Shown piece after piece: positions 39,022-48,768 of a stretch of 64,000 nt of DNA (the first letter of the stretch is position 1; each line of letters opens with the position of its first letter). Source of the DNA: Leuconostoc fallax KCTC 3537 (GTDB taxonomy: Bacteria; Bacillota; Bacilli; Lactobacillales; Lactobacillaceae); the NCBI RefSeq assembly GCF_000165675.1, contig NZ_AEIZ01000023.1, forward strand, positions 21,457 to 85,456, read 5' to 3'. Both the position numbers and the translations under genes were made by a program. The notes beneath the pieces are model-generated. The model was not told where the DNA came from. It searched no databases and worked only from the letters and a program-made list of their open reading frames with translations.

Positions 39022-39559
39022 CTTGGTACACCACCCATACCATTTTAGGCTGTAATTCTTGTCGGATAACATATTCTGCCTTAGGCAATTGTTCCGGTTT
39101 AGATATCAAGGCAAAACGTTCACCATGCTTTTGAAATTCACCATAAACTTTAGGCTTACTAGATGAGAAGGTAATGGAAGGTCCCCAAGCATCATCTAAA
39201 TGTTCGTCTTGTAAAAATTGCTTAAGCAATCCTTCCGTGGCTGCATGTGTTCGTGCAATATTTAAATTATACTTCGTATTTTCTAAAATAATTAACGGTA
39301 GTAATGGCAAATCAAAAACATCAATCATTTGTAATTGCTGCCATTTTAAATAATTAATATCTGCCCAATTTAAGTGATCATATTTTTTACTTTTAAAGGC
39401 AACTGGCATTAATATTTGTTCACCAGAATATTCATCCAATTGTAATAAAATTTCTTCAAAACTATCATGCAGAATAATTTCAACATCATGATCATTTTGA
39501 TAAATTCTTGCAGCACGAGCTGAGTCTGTACTATCAGGTCCGAGTGTATGTAATTTCAT
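39014..39559 (-). CDS. Prephenate dehydratase-like protein (atypical)
   Basis: 181 residues that resemble the periplasmic-binding-like fold of prephenate dehydratase (PheA) and the related BacA. LGPDSTDSARAA stands where PheA has LGPxGTFSxxAA, and HGERFALIS where PheA has the catalytic T-R-F. The ENSxEG segment is not evident and there is no ACT domain. It is the only candidate for the phenylalanine branch in this operon, but the altered motif leaves activity open. Its ATG shares one base with the aroK-aroQ stop (TAATG). Confidence 0.6.
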   Translation of the reverse strand: MKLHTLGPDSTDSARAARIYQNDHDVEIILHDSFEEILLQLDEYSGEQILMPVAFKSKKYDHLNWADINYLKWQQLQMIDVFDLPLLPLIILENTKYNLNIARTHAATEGLLKQFLQDEHLDDAWGPSITFSSSKPKVYGEFQKHGERFALISKPEQLPKAEYVIRQELQPKMVWVVYQVA

Positions 39560-40347
39560 TATTCTAATTGCTCTCGCTCTCTTTCAATTGACATTTTTAA
39601 TAGCAAATTTAAGAGTTCATCAATCATCTGCTCCTCAACATGCGAGTGAGCAGAAAATTCATTTTTCAAAGCCGCGCGCATTTGATTCATTCTATCTTTT
39701 TGAACGACTGGCATATGGTAGCTTTTTTATAATCTGCTACTTCATCAACCAATTGCATTCGTTTAGCGATGAGATTAATCAGTTTACGATCTACCGTATC
39801 AATTTGAGATCGCAAATATAGTAAATCCTTTGTTGCAACATCAGCATCAATCGTATTGATAATTTCATTGACGATTGTTGCTGCTGGTTTATCAACAATT
39901 TCAACGACATAATCAGCTACTGAACGGTATAGCGGGTCGCGCTTTTGCCATAATTCAAAAAAGCAAGTGTTGATTTTTGGTTCAAAAGCGGTCGTTGCTT
40001 TTCAGGTAGCAAGCGCTTGATTGTATCCTCTAATGGCCCATATAAATAAATAATAGTTGCGCCACTTTGCTTCAAAATGGCAACATTTTCAGGCCGATCA
40101 ACACTACCGCCTCCTGTTGCAACAATACCCGGAAAACGAACTGCTTGCTGCAATACTTGTGTCTCAATATCGCGGAATGCAGCCTCACCATCTTCTGAAA
40201 AAATATTTGGAATAGTCTTATTCGCTGCTTTTTCTATTTCGTGGTCAACATCAAAAAACCAACGTCACGTTTTTGTGCCAATGTTTGTCCAACTAACGTT
40301 TTACCAGCACCCATAAATCCAATTAATATAATTGTTGGTGTCGTCAT
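39559..40347 (-). CDS. aroK: Shikimate kinase-chorismate mutase fusion (three frame breaks)
   Basis: Restoring one base in each of three runs (40253-40258, 39957-39962, 39723-39728) yields one 263-residue frame. Residues 1 to about 165 are shikimate kinase: GFMGAGKTLVGQTLA (P-loop), DVDHEIEK, ATGGGSVDRPEN and EKQRPLL. From about 175 it continues without a stop into an AroQ-class chorismate mutase: LYLRSQIDTVDRKLINLIAK then RMQLVDEVADYKKSYHMPVV. The length becomes a whole number of codons only with all three repairs. It overlaps tyrA (ATGA) and the pheA-like gene (TAATG). Confidence 0.82.
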
Positions 40348-41201
40348 GCCTTTTCTCCTAAATGTTGTCGCGAATCTTGTGCACGTGATAGCAGTGCTTC
40401 TAATTCTAGTCGATTACCGTTTGTTAAAGCAATTTCAATTTCTTTTAAGGCTTCTGTATAAACGTGCAAACTATCAACGATACTATCTTGATTAGATAAT
40501 AAGATATCGGTCCATACTTTAGCATTACTGCCTGCTATTCGCGTTGTATCTTTAAACCCACCCGCAACATATTGACCAAAGACTTGCGCATCGCCAAGTT
40601 GTTTTACCGCTGCGTTAACTAACGCAAAAGCTGCGATATGTGGGACATCGCTAATCATTGCCATCAAATCATCATGTTGCTGTGTATCTATTTCAGTGAA
40701 ATTAGCCCCAATTGATTGTAAAATTTGCTTTAATTCTGGAACGTTTTGTTTAGATTGTTTATCAATAGGTATCAAAAAATAGGGCACCCCTTGATATAAA
40801 GTTGGATTCACAGCATCAAGGCCACTATTTTGCGTTCCAGCCATTGCGTGGCCACCAATAAATGTAATATACTGTTGATCAAAAGTAATCTTAGCTTGTT
40901 CAAAAATTGATTGTTTAGTAGAACCAGCATCAGTAATGATGACATCATCCTTTAACACCAGTTGACCTAATGTTTTAATGGTACTAAGAATAACAGAAAC
41001 TGGCGTTGCTAAAATAATAACATCAGCCTTTCCAGCGACTGCACTCAAATTCGTCGTGCCCTCATGAATGATTTGCTTTGCGCACGCTTCATTAATAATA
41101 TCTGTATTTTGATCAACGCCAATAATATGATGCTGATGATATAAAGCCGCAGCTAATGAACCACCCATCTCACCTAATCCTTGGATTACTATTGTCTTCA
41201 T
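40344..41201 (-). CDS. tyrA: Prephenate dehydrogenase
   Basis: Oxidises prephenate to 4-hydroxyphenylpyruvate for tyrosine. 285 residues. NAD motif IQGLGEMGGSLAAALY at the N-terminus and FIGGHAMAGTQNSG with the catalytic His near residue 125. No C-terminal ACT domain. It overlaps aroA and aroK by 4 bases each, so translation is coupled through the branch point. Confidence 0.94.
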   Translation of the reverse strand: MKTIVIQGLGEMGGSLAAALYHQHHIIGVDQNTDIINEACAKQIIHEGTTNLSAVAGKADVIILATPVSVILSTIKTLGQLVLKDDVIITDAGSTKQSIFEQAKITFDQQYITFIGGHAMAGTQNSGLDAVNPTLYQGVPYFLIPIDKQSKQNVPELKQILQSIGANFTEIDTQQHDDLMAMISDVPHIAAFALVNAAVKQLGDAQVFGQYVAGGFKDTTRIAGSNAKVWTDILLSNQDSIVDSLHVYTEALKEIEIALTNGNRLELEALLSRAQDSRQHLGEKA

Positions 41202-42489
41202 GAGATTACCTGCTTAAGATCCGATAGAAATTCAGGATACGATACTGCCATTGCTAGTTCATCTTGCAATGTAACATCTCCAGCTGTAATTAATCCTGCT
41301 ACTGCTAACATCATCCCAATACGATGATCACCATGACTATTAACCGTTGCTGATACTTTCGTTTGCAATGGTGTGCCACCATGAATAATCATGCCATCAG
41401 ATGTTTCTTCGATATTGGCACCTAATTTTTTAGTTCCGTAACAACTGTTGCAATACGATCTGTTTCTTTTACACGTAGCTCTTCGGCTCCGCTAATCACG
41501 GTATCCCCTGATGCTTGAGTCGCGGCTAATGCCAAAATGGGCAACTCATCAACTGCACTTGGAATATCAGCAGCAGTAATATTAATACCCTGCAAGTCTT
41601 GTGATCGAACAGTTATGTCAGCAATTGGTTCACCTATCGTATCATGCTGATGTATCTCAATTATTGCACCCATACGTTCCAGCAATGTTAACACGCCAAT
41701 TCTAGTTGGATTAACACCAACATTTTTTAAAGTAATTTCTGAATGTGGTGTGATAAGCGCAGCAACAATAAAAAATGCAGCACTAGAAATATCACTTGGC
41801 ACCAAAACTTGCTGTCCTAACAACCGTTCTTGCTGAGTCACCGTAATCTGATTGCCATCAATTTGAATATGTCCACCAAATTGTTGCAACATCCGCTCAG
41901 TATGATCGCGGCTCTTAATTGTTTCAATAACTGTGGTTTCACCTTCGGCTTGCATACCAGCTAATAATATCGCACTTTTAACTTGAGCAGAGGCCACTGG
42001 CATTTGATATGTGATGCCATGCAACGTGTTATTCGCTTGAATAACACCCGGTAAATAGTTGTCTTGCGACAATTCAAATTTAGCGCCCATTTGTTTTAAT
42101 GGTTCACTTACACGATTTAATGGTCGCTTTGATAACGATGCATCTCCAAATATAGCTAAATCAAATGGCTGACGACTTAGCAAGCCCATTAATAGTCGTG
42201 TAGAAGTGCCTGAGTTCCCCATATCAAGTGCCTGATTGGGTTGATTAAAATGACCTAAGCCCCGCCCATTAACCAAGACACGTTCATCATTATAATCAAT
42301 ATCGACACCCAAACTTTTAAACACACCCATTGTATGTAATACATCTGCAGAGGTGAGAAAGTTCTTAATTTCTGTTTTGCCCTCAGCAATAGCGCCAAAC
42401 ATCAGTGCTCTGTGAGAAATACTTTTATCACCAGGTACGAGTAGTTCGCCGTGTAACCCTTTTTGTGTTGCTTTTTGTAATTTAATCAT
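41198..42489 (-). CDS. aroA: EPSP synthase (frame break)
   Basis: 5-enolpyruvylshikimate-3-phosphate synthase. Motifs: VPGDKSISHRALMFGAIAEG at the N-terminus, GNSGTSTRLLMGLL near residue 92, and ELRVKETDRIA near the C-terminus. One base is missing from the T6 run at 41426-41431; with it the frame reads ELKKLGANIEETSDGMIIHG and joins the last 64 residues, ending at 41198. About 430 residues, normal length. Confidence 0.95.
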
Positions 42490-42543
42490 AGTTGTTAATC
42501 CTTATGTACGAGGTAAATCCTTACCCCACCTTTACGTCGCATT

Positions 42544-43718
42544 TTAAAATTGTTGTGTCTCTTGACGATACACTGCGACTTGTTCTTTCATACGCTCGAT
42601 ATTGTCAGCGTCAAACTTATCAAGTACTGCTTTAGCAAGTTCAATCGCTACCATTGCTTCAGCAATCACAGCTGCTGCTGTAACAGCAGTCGTATCAGAA
42701 CGTTCAATACTTGCCTTGTGATCTTGATGTGTATCAATATCAACACTTTGCATTGGTCGATACAAAGTTGGAATTGGCTTAACAACACCACGTACAATGA
42801 TGGCACCACCAGTGGTCATACCACCTTCAAAACCACCTAAATTATCGCTACCACGGTAGAATCCTTTTTCTTCCGACCAGAAAATTTCATCCATGACTTG
42901 ATCACCGTATTTTTCAGCATTACCAAATCCGCCACCAAATTCAACACCTTTAAAGGCATTAATACCCACAATGGCGCTGGCTATTTTCGCATCTAATTTT
43001 GTATCAGCTGAAACATAAGAACCAAGGCCAACTGGCATTCCCGTAGCCATTACTTGAACAGTACCACCAACGGTGTTGGCATTTTTTTAGTTTGGTCAAT
43101 AACGGTCTTAATTTCATCATCCGTTGCTTGGTCTAAAGTGCGCGTATCAAAACTTTCTGTTACCTCACGTAATTTCGCTAAAGTTTTATACTGTTCCAAT
43201 TGCGCTAAGTCGGTCTTGGCTGGGCCAACATTAACCACAAATCCATGCACATCAACACCAATTTCACTCAGTAATTTTTTAGCAACAGCACCCACAGCAA
43301 CCCGCATTGTCGTTTCACGTGCTGAAGAACGCTCCAACACATTACGCAAATCATGGTGTCGATACTTAATACCACCAACTAAATCCGCATGCCCCGGGCG
43401 TGGCCGTAATACTTTACGCAATGTATTTTCATCATTAGCAGGCGTATTCGGTGCCATAATTTTTGACCAATTATTGTGATCATCGTTGTGTACATTAAGC
43501 GTGATGGGTGATCCCAAAGTGACTTGATGACGCACACCAGTTAAGAATGTCACCTGATCTGTTTCAATTTTTTGACGATCTCCACGACCATACCCTTTTT
43601 GACGACGGGCTAACTGTTGATTAACATCTTCTTGTGTTATATGTAATCCCGCTGGGATACCTTCAATAACAGCAATCTCTTCAGGACCGTGACTTTCACC
43701 TGCAGTAACGTAACGCAT
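42544..43718 (-). CDS. aroC: Chorismate synthase (frame break)
   Basis: Last step to chorismate, FMN-dependent. Start at the ATG at 43718 behind AAAGAGGA: MRYVTAGESHGPEEIAVIEG. RPGHADLVGGIKYRHHDLRN and the SSARETTMRVAVGAV segment are family signatures. The run at 43082-43088 needs one more base, giving DQTKKNANTVGGTVQVMATG and a continuous protein of about 392 residues. In the raw frame the N-terminal part would end at LVVLFK. Confidence 0.95.
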
Positions 43719-43737
43719 AAATAATCCTCTTTTCAAT

Positions 43738-44796
43738 TTAGATAAAATCCGGCATTTCGGATAATGATTTTTTAATAATTTTAGGTTGACCGATGCTTGT
43801 CAAACCAACCAAATTGAGCATACCATTGTGATTCTTTTTATCGTGTTTCAGTTGATCAAAAAATGCTGATGTTCCAATAATTTCAGACGAGGTTGGCAAG
43901 CCAACGGCATCTAGTCGTTGCTTTATTTGATCTGTCATCCCCTTTGGAGAAACACCATCTCTTTCAAAGCGTGATGTGATAGCAATCATGCCAATCGCAA
44001 CAGCTTCTCCATGACGTAATTGACCGTGAGCTAATAGTTCAATCGCATGGCCTAATGTATGACCAAAGTTCAAAAATTGACGTTGCCCACTCTCTTTTTC
44101 GTCAGCCATCACCACTTTAGCTTTATAAGCGATGGCTTTTTCAGATAATTCCGGAGCATGTTGGCGTAAATCTTCAATTGATGTAATACTGCCAGTTAAT
44201 TGGAAGAATGCTTCAGAATCAAGGGCTGATGTTTTCACAACTTCGCCATAACCTTCCACAAGATCACGATCAGTTAATGTCTTTAAATAGGTACTATCTA
44301 CTAACACCAAGTCAGGTTGGTAGAAAGTGCCAATGATGTTTTTAGTCATTTCTAGATTAACCGCTGTTTTACCACCAACTGAAGAATCGACTTGTGCTGT
44401 TAAAGATGTAGCAATTTGAATAAATGCAATGCCTCGCATATAGGTGGAGGCAATAAATCCACCCAAATCACCAATGACACCACCACCTAGTGCAACTAAC
44501 CCATCTCCTCGTGTAAACCCATACATCGCTAACTGTGATACAACATCACCAACTGTTGCTAAAGATTTTGACCCTTCGCCTGCGGGAACTTGTACAGGTA
44601 GCACATCAAATCCAGCAGCAGATAATTGTTTGACGACATCTGCAAGATATAGTGGTCCAACATTTTCATCTGTCAGAACTGCCACTTTTCTGGATGTCCA
44701 TACTTCTTGAATCATCTCACCAATCTTAAGATGTAATGTATTATCTATTTTTACGTCATACTGCTTTGTCGCTAAATCAACATGTACTACTGTCAT
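43738..44796 (-). CDS. aroB: 3-dehydroquinate synthase
   Basis: Second step of the shikimate pathway, NAD- and metal-dependent. About 352 residues from the second of two adjacent ATGs behind GGAAAGGG. Motifs: LVALGGGVIGDLGGFIASTY near residue 100, QVDSSVGGKTAVN near 145, and the metal His in FLNFGHTLGHAIE near 245. It lies between aroF and aroC. Confidence 0.95.
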   Translation of the reverse strand: MTVVHVDLATKQYDVKIDNTLHLKIGEMIQEVWTSRKVAVLTDENVGPLYLADVVKQLSAAGFDVLPVQVPAGEGSKSLATVGDVVSQLAMYGFTRGDGLVALGGGVIGDLGGFIASTYMRGIAFIQIATSLTAQVDSSVGGKTAVNLEMTKNIIGTFYQPDLVLVDSTYLKTLTDRDLVEGYGEVVKTSALDSEAFFQLTGSITSIEDLRQHAPELSEKAIAYKAKVVMADEKESGQRQFLNFGHTLGHAIELLAHGQLRHGEAVAIGMIAITSRFERDGVSPKGMTDQIKQRLDAVGLPTSSEIIGTSAFFDQLKHDKKNHNGMLNLVGLTSIGQPKIIKKSLSEMPDFI

Positions 44797-44848
44797 CATT
44801 AATCCCTTTCCATCCGTCAAAATCCATACGATAATATTTCAGTTCAAA

Positions 44849-45841
44849 TTATTGAATTGCCGTTCTTACACGACGGACTTTATCTGCTAATTGCTTGAAT
44901 TGCTCAGGTGTCAAAGCTTGAGCACCATCAACAAATGCTTCCTTAGGATGATCATGAATTTCGGTCATCAAACCTTGGGCGCCAGCAGCAACAGCAGCTA
45001 GTCCAATTGGCTCAACAAACTTAGAAACACCAGCAGCATGTGATGAATCAGCAATAACTGGGTAATGTGTTAAGCTCTTCAACACTGGTATTGCACTAAC
45101 ATCCATTGTATTACGCGTGTACTTGTTATCAAAAGTACGAATACCACGTTCCATTAAAATGATTTGATCATTACCACCAGCAGCGATATATTCAGCAGCA
45201 TTCAATAAATCATCAATTGTGGCTGACATACCACGTTTCAAAACAACTGGCTTATTTTTCTGACCCAATGCTTTCAATAAAGCAAAGTTTTGCATGTTTC
45301 GTGTACCCACTTGGAAAATATCTGTGTACTGATCAACTAAATCAACATCGCGTGTATCCAAGATTTCAGTGACCATATCCATTTGCAATGTATCAGCTGC
45401 TTGACGATGGGCTTTCAAACCATCTTCACCATTACCTTGGAACGAATATGGCGATGTTCTGGGTTTAAAGGCACCGCCACGTAGAATTGTTGCACCAGCG
45501 AGTTGAACATCTTTTCCCATTTCCAACACATGTTCAGCACTTTCAATAGAATCCGGACCTGCCATAAAGACAAAATGATCACCGCCGATTATTGAATGCT
45601 TAGTCTTAATAATCGTGTCTTCAGGGTGGAAATCACGTGATGACTTAATCGCACCATGATGATTTGTGATAACTTCTACAACATCATCTTTAAAATCTGC
45701 TAATTGGGCATCATCAATTTGCTTGACACCAGCCAAGCCAATACGATTTTGATGGACAAACACCGGCTTAATCGGATTATGTGTATCCAAAGCCTTAGCC
45801 AAATTCTGCGCTGCATTCTCATTTTTCATTACAATAATCAT
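44849..45841 (-). CDS. aroF: DAHP synthase, type I beta
   Basis: Condenses PEP and erythrose-4-phosphate, the pathway entry. 330 residues. An N-terminal ferredoxin-like domain (about 1-70) is the usual allosteric site of this subtype. The core has AGATILRGGAFKPRTSPYSF, LKRGMSATIDD, ADSSHAAG and MTEIHDHP. The active-site segment reads MAGPDSIES, whereas the family usually has GPCSVES, where Cys is a metal ligand; here Asp (GAT at 45551-45553) replaces it. It overlaps aroE by 4 bases. Confidence 0.93.
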   Translation of the reverse strand: MIIVMKNENAAQNLAKALDTHNPIKPVFVHQNRIGLAGVKQIDDAQLADFKDDVVEVITNHHGAIKSSRDFHPEDTIIKTKHSIIGGDHFVFMAGPDSIESAEHVLEMGKDVQLAGATILRGGAFKPRTSPYSFQGNGEDGLKAHRQAADTLQMDMVTEILDTRDVDLVDQYTDIFQVGTRNMQNFALLKALGQKNKPVVLKRGMSATIDDLLNAAEYIAAGGNDQIILMERGIRTFDNKYTRNTMDVSAIPVLKSLTHYPVIADSSHAAGVSKFVEPIGLAAVAAGAQGLMTEIHDHPKEAFVDGAQALTPEQFKQLADKVRRVRTAIQ

Positions 45842-46677
45842 TTTTTATTCTCCTCTATAACTGCTGTCATCATATCAATATTAGCTTGTTTGTCAAACCA
45901 ATATTCAAAGCTTAGGGCACCCTGTTGCACTAACATGGGCAAGCCATTTTGGATATTCAACCCACGCTGATTGGCATCCTTCAATAATGTTGTGTAGTGA
46001 TTACGATAAATCATATCAATCACCATACAATGTTGTGGTAATTGTTGAACTTGCTGTTTACTGAGCAAGGATTGATCATCATCCATTCCTACTGTTGTCG
46101 CATTAATTAAAATATCTGCTTGCTTAAGCTTCTGGTTCAATTGTTCAATATTGTCCAGATTTTCTAATGAAGCAATACCATCACTCAATGTTTCAATGGC
46201 ATCTTGACGTTTCACCCAATCATTGTGATAACGATTAAAAACCATCAAATGTTGAACACCATAAGTTTTAGCCTGTGCGATCACTGCTCGCGCAGCGCCA
46301 CCTGTCCCTAATATTATCACATTCTGTTTACGTTGATGCTCCGAAATACTCTTCCAAAAGCCATCACCATCTGTATTAATACCAATCCAACGATTGCCAA
46401 CTTGTTTCACAGTATTCACTGCCTGCAACCGTTGTGCTAAAGGTGAAATTTCATCTAATTGTGTGATAATTTTTTGCTTATAGGGTGTTGAAACATTAAA
46501 ACCACCAACATTCAGTACTCGTAAACCAGCGATGGCTGTTTCAAAATCTGATTCTGCGATATCAAACGCGTGATAATGCGCATCTATCTGATATTGTTTC
46601 ATCATCGCGTTTTGCATTTTTGGTGACAGTGAGTGCCCCGCTGGGTGGGCAATCAAGCCATAAACTGTTGGTGTCAT
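45838..46677 (-). CDS. aroE: Shikimate dehydrogenase
   Basis: NADPH reduction of 3-dehydroshikimate to shikimate. 279 residues. Shikimate site GHSLSPKMQNAMM near residue 14, NVSTPYKQKI with the catalytic Lys (the family has NVTxPxK), the ILGTGGAARAVIAQAK dinucleotide fold near 125, and QQGALSFEYWF at the C-terminus. It overlaps tkt and aroF by 4 bases each. Confidence 0.94.
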   Translation of the reverse strand: MTPTVYGLIAHPAGHSLSPKMQNAMMKQYQIDAHYHAFDIAESDFETAIAGLRVLNVGGFNVSTPYKQKIITQLDEISPLAQRLQAVNTVKQVGNRWIGINTDGDGFWKSISEHQRKQNVIILGTGGAARAVIAQAKTYGVQHLMVFNRYHNDWVKRQDAIETLSDGIASLENLDNIEQLNQKLKQADILINATTVGMDDDQSLLSKQQVQQLPQHCMVIDMIYRNHYTTLLKDANQRGLNIQNGLPMLVQQGALSFEYWFDKQANIDMMTAVIEENKK

Positions 46678-48617
46678 TGTAACGACTCCATAATTCTTTG
46701 TGAAATATGTGTTGCGGTCAGTCCAAAGTCGACCATCATCGCATTCGGCTGTGCGCTAGCACCGAATTGATCAATACCAAATATCAAGCCATCTTTTCCT
46801 ACAACTGATTGCCATCCCAATGTATTACCTGCCTCGATGACTACATCTTTTTTCGCTTGTTCATCAATGATCGCAGCTTGATCTTTTTCATCGAGTTCCA
46901 GATAACGATTCAAATTGGGCATTGAAACCACTCGACTTGCAATATGATGATCAGCTAATTGTTGTTTAACCTGCATCGCCAGCTGAACTTCCGTTCCGGT
47001 TGCAATCAAGTTAACAACGGGCTGATCATCAGTTTCAACAATACCTGCACCATGCTGTATAATATTTTCCGCTTGTTCTGCAGTCGTCTCATTGCCAATT
47101 GTGCCACGGCTCAATATTAAAATCGTTGGTCGCTGTGTTGAGCGGAGGGCTTGACGCCAAGCCGCCGCAATCTCTTGTGCACTACCTGGCCGTAAGACAT
47201 CAACACCAGGTATCATTCTTAGTCCCATTAATTGTTCAATTGGCTGATGAGTAGGACCATCTTCGCCAACGGTAATACTATCATGTGTAAAGATATAAAT
47301 AACAGGTTGCTTTTGTAGTGCACTTAAACGAATACCAGCTTTCATATAATCTGAGAAAGCCAAGAATGTTGCACCAAATACTTTAGTTCCACCATGCAAT
47401 GCAATACCATTCATAACAGTAGACATCGCAAATTCTCTCACACCAAACGCAATATTACGCCCAGCTAAATCATCTGAAGAAAAGACACCACTTTCTTCAA
47501 TATTTGCGTTAGTCGATGCTATCAAGTCAGCCGAGCCGCCCCAAATATTTGGCACAGCTTGACTCATCTTTTGCAAAACAGCGTGTCCAATTTTACGCCC
47601 AGCTTGTAATGTCTGTAGCGCATCTAGATGAACATCCGAAATATCATGATGCTGTACAAATGCTTGGTAAGCCAATTTTTCGTCTTTAGTTGGCTGCTTT
47701 TGTAACGCTAAGCGTTGTGCAATTCGTTCTTGAATATTTTGCCGTAAATCTGTATCAATCTCAAACCCTGATAATGTTACATCAAGATTATCTGCTAATG
47801 TGTTAAGTTGCTTTTCCGTTAACGGCGTGCCATGCGCTTTACTTGTTCCAGCAAAAGGACCAGATTCACCAATAATCGTTTTAATTGAAATGAATGATGG
47901 TTCGGGTGACAATTTAGCATTTTCAATCGCATCATGAATGGCAATCAAATCATTACCATCTGCTACTTTTCTAACGTCCCAGCCATAGCTTTCAAATCTC
48001 TTCGGCATATCCGTAATATCACTGCGCGATTTCTCACCATCTAAAGTAATATCATTATCATCATGCAGCACAATTAATTTTTTGAGTTGCTGTTGACCAG
48101 CTAAGCTAGCTACTTCATGACTAATGCCTTCCATGAGGTCACCATCACCAACCAAAACATATGTGTAATGATCAATCACATTAGGAAATTGATGATGTAA
48201 CTTTGCTTCAGCCATTGCCATACCAACGGCCATACCCAATCCCTGTCCTAAAGGACCTGTTGTCGCTTCAATGCCAGGTGTAACGTTAACTTCAGGGTGA
48301 CCCGGTGTTATGCTACCGAACTGTCTAAAAGCAGCCAGATCCTCTCCAGTAATCGCAAACCCTGCCGTATGTAACATACTGTACAGTAAGGCAGAGCCAT
48401 GACCAGCAGATAATACAAACCGATCACGATTTTCAAAATTAGGATTCTTGGGGTCGAGCATCATCTGATTCGCATATAACTCAAACAATGCAGGTGCAGC
48501 GCCGAGCGCGATACCAGGATGTCCAGAACCTGCCTTGGTAATCATCTTATTGGCAAGCAGCCGAACACTATTAATGATTTTTTCATCCAATTTTGTTACA
48601 TTAATCTTATTTTCCAT
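46674..48617 (-). CDS. tkt: Transketolase
   Basis: ThDP enzyme of the pentose phosphate pathway. 647 residues. ThDP motif GDGDLMEGISHEVASLAGQQ near residue 160, LITK-type N-terminus SGHPGIALGAAPALF, central VREFAMSTVMNGIALHGG and EDGPTHQPIEQLM, and a C-terminal domain ending near HISQRIMESLQ. It is first in the aro operon. There it probably supplies erythrose-4-phosphate for AroF, which a phosphoketolase-based metabolism does not otherwise provide easily. Confidence 0.95.
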   Translation of the reverse strand: MENKINVTKLDEKIINSVRLLANKMITKAGSGHPGIALGAAPALFELYANQMMLDPKNPNFENRDRFVLSAGHGSALLYSMLHTAGFAITGEDLAAFRQFGSITPGHPEVNVTPGIEATTGPLGQGLGMAVGMAMAEAKLHHQFPNVIDHYTYVLVGDGDLMEGISHEVASLAGQQQLKKLIVLHDDNDITLDGEKSRSDITDMPKRFESYGWDVRKVADGNDLIAIHDAIENAKLSPEPSFISIKTIIGESGPFAGTSKAHGTPLTEKQLNTLADNLDVTLSGFEIDTDLRQNIQERIAQRLALQKQPTKDEKLAYQAFVQHHDISDVHLDALQTLQAGRKIGHAVLQKMSQAVPNIWGGSADLIASTNANIEESGVFSSDDLAGRNIAFGVREFAMSTVMNGIALHGGTKVFGATFLAFSDYMKAGIRLSALQKQPVIYIFTHDSITVGEDGPTHQPIEQLMGLRMIPGVDVLRPGSAQEIAAAWRQALRSTQRPTILILSRGTIGNETTAEQAENIIQHGAGIVETDDQPVVNLIATGTEVQLAMQVKQQLADHHIASRVVSMPNLNRYLELDEKDQAAIIDEQAKKDVVIEAGNTLGWQSVVGKDGLIFGIDQFGASAQPNAMMVDFGLTATHISQRIMESLQ

Positions 48618-48647
48618 ATTAATCCTCTCATTTTAAATTAAGAATAT

Positions 48648-48686
48648 AAAAACCACATACAGTGTTAGCACAACACTATATGTGGT
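48648..48686 (-). terminator. Second terminator in the aro leader
   Basis: Minus strand stem ACCACATA.AGTGTT paired with AACACT.TATGTGGT (one wobble), 5-base loop, then T4AT. It ends about 30 bases before the tkt start. Confidence 0.8.
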
Positions 48687-48711
48687 CTTATAGAAAGGAT
48701 CCTCTTTCAAT

Positions 48712-48741
48712 AAAAAACACTAAGTGTTGTTACACTTAGTG
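48712..48741 (-). terminator. First terminator (attenuator) in the aro leader
   Basis: Minus strand 10-base stem CACTAAGTGT/ACACTTAGTG with a 4-base loop and T6. Its 5' arm can instead pair with the 3' arm of the hairpin at 48771-48797 (CACTTGGTG with CACTAAGTG, one G-U), which makes it a candidate attenuator. Confidence 0.85.
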
Positions 48742-48768
48742 CTTGAAATCTTGAAAAAACTTCAGGTC

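Noticed and set aside
42550..42840. Cys- and His-rich plus-strand frame opposite aroC
   Set aside because: It is antisense to the well-supported aroC reading, and the Cys/His content follows from the opposite-strand codons.
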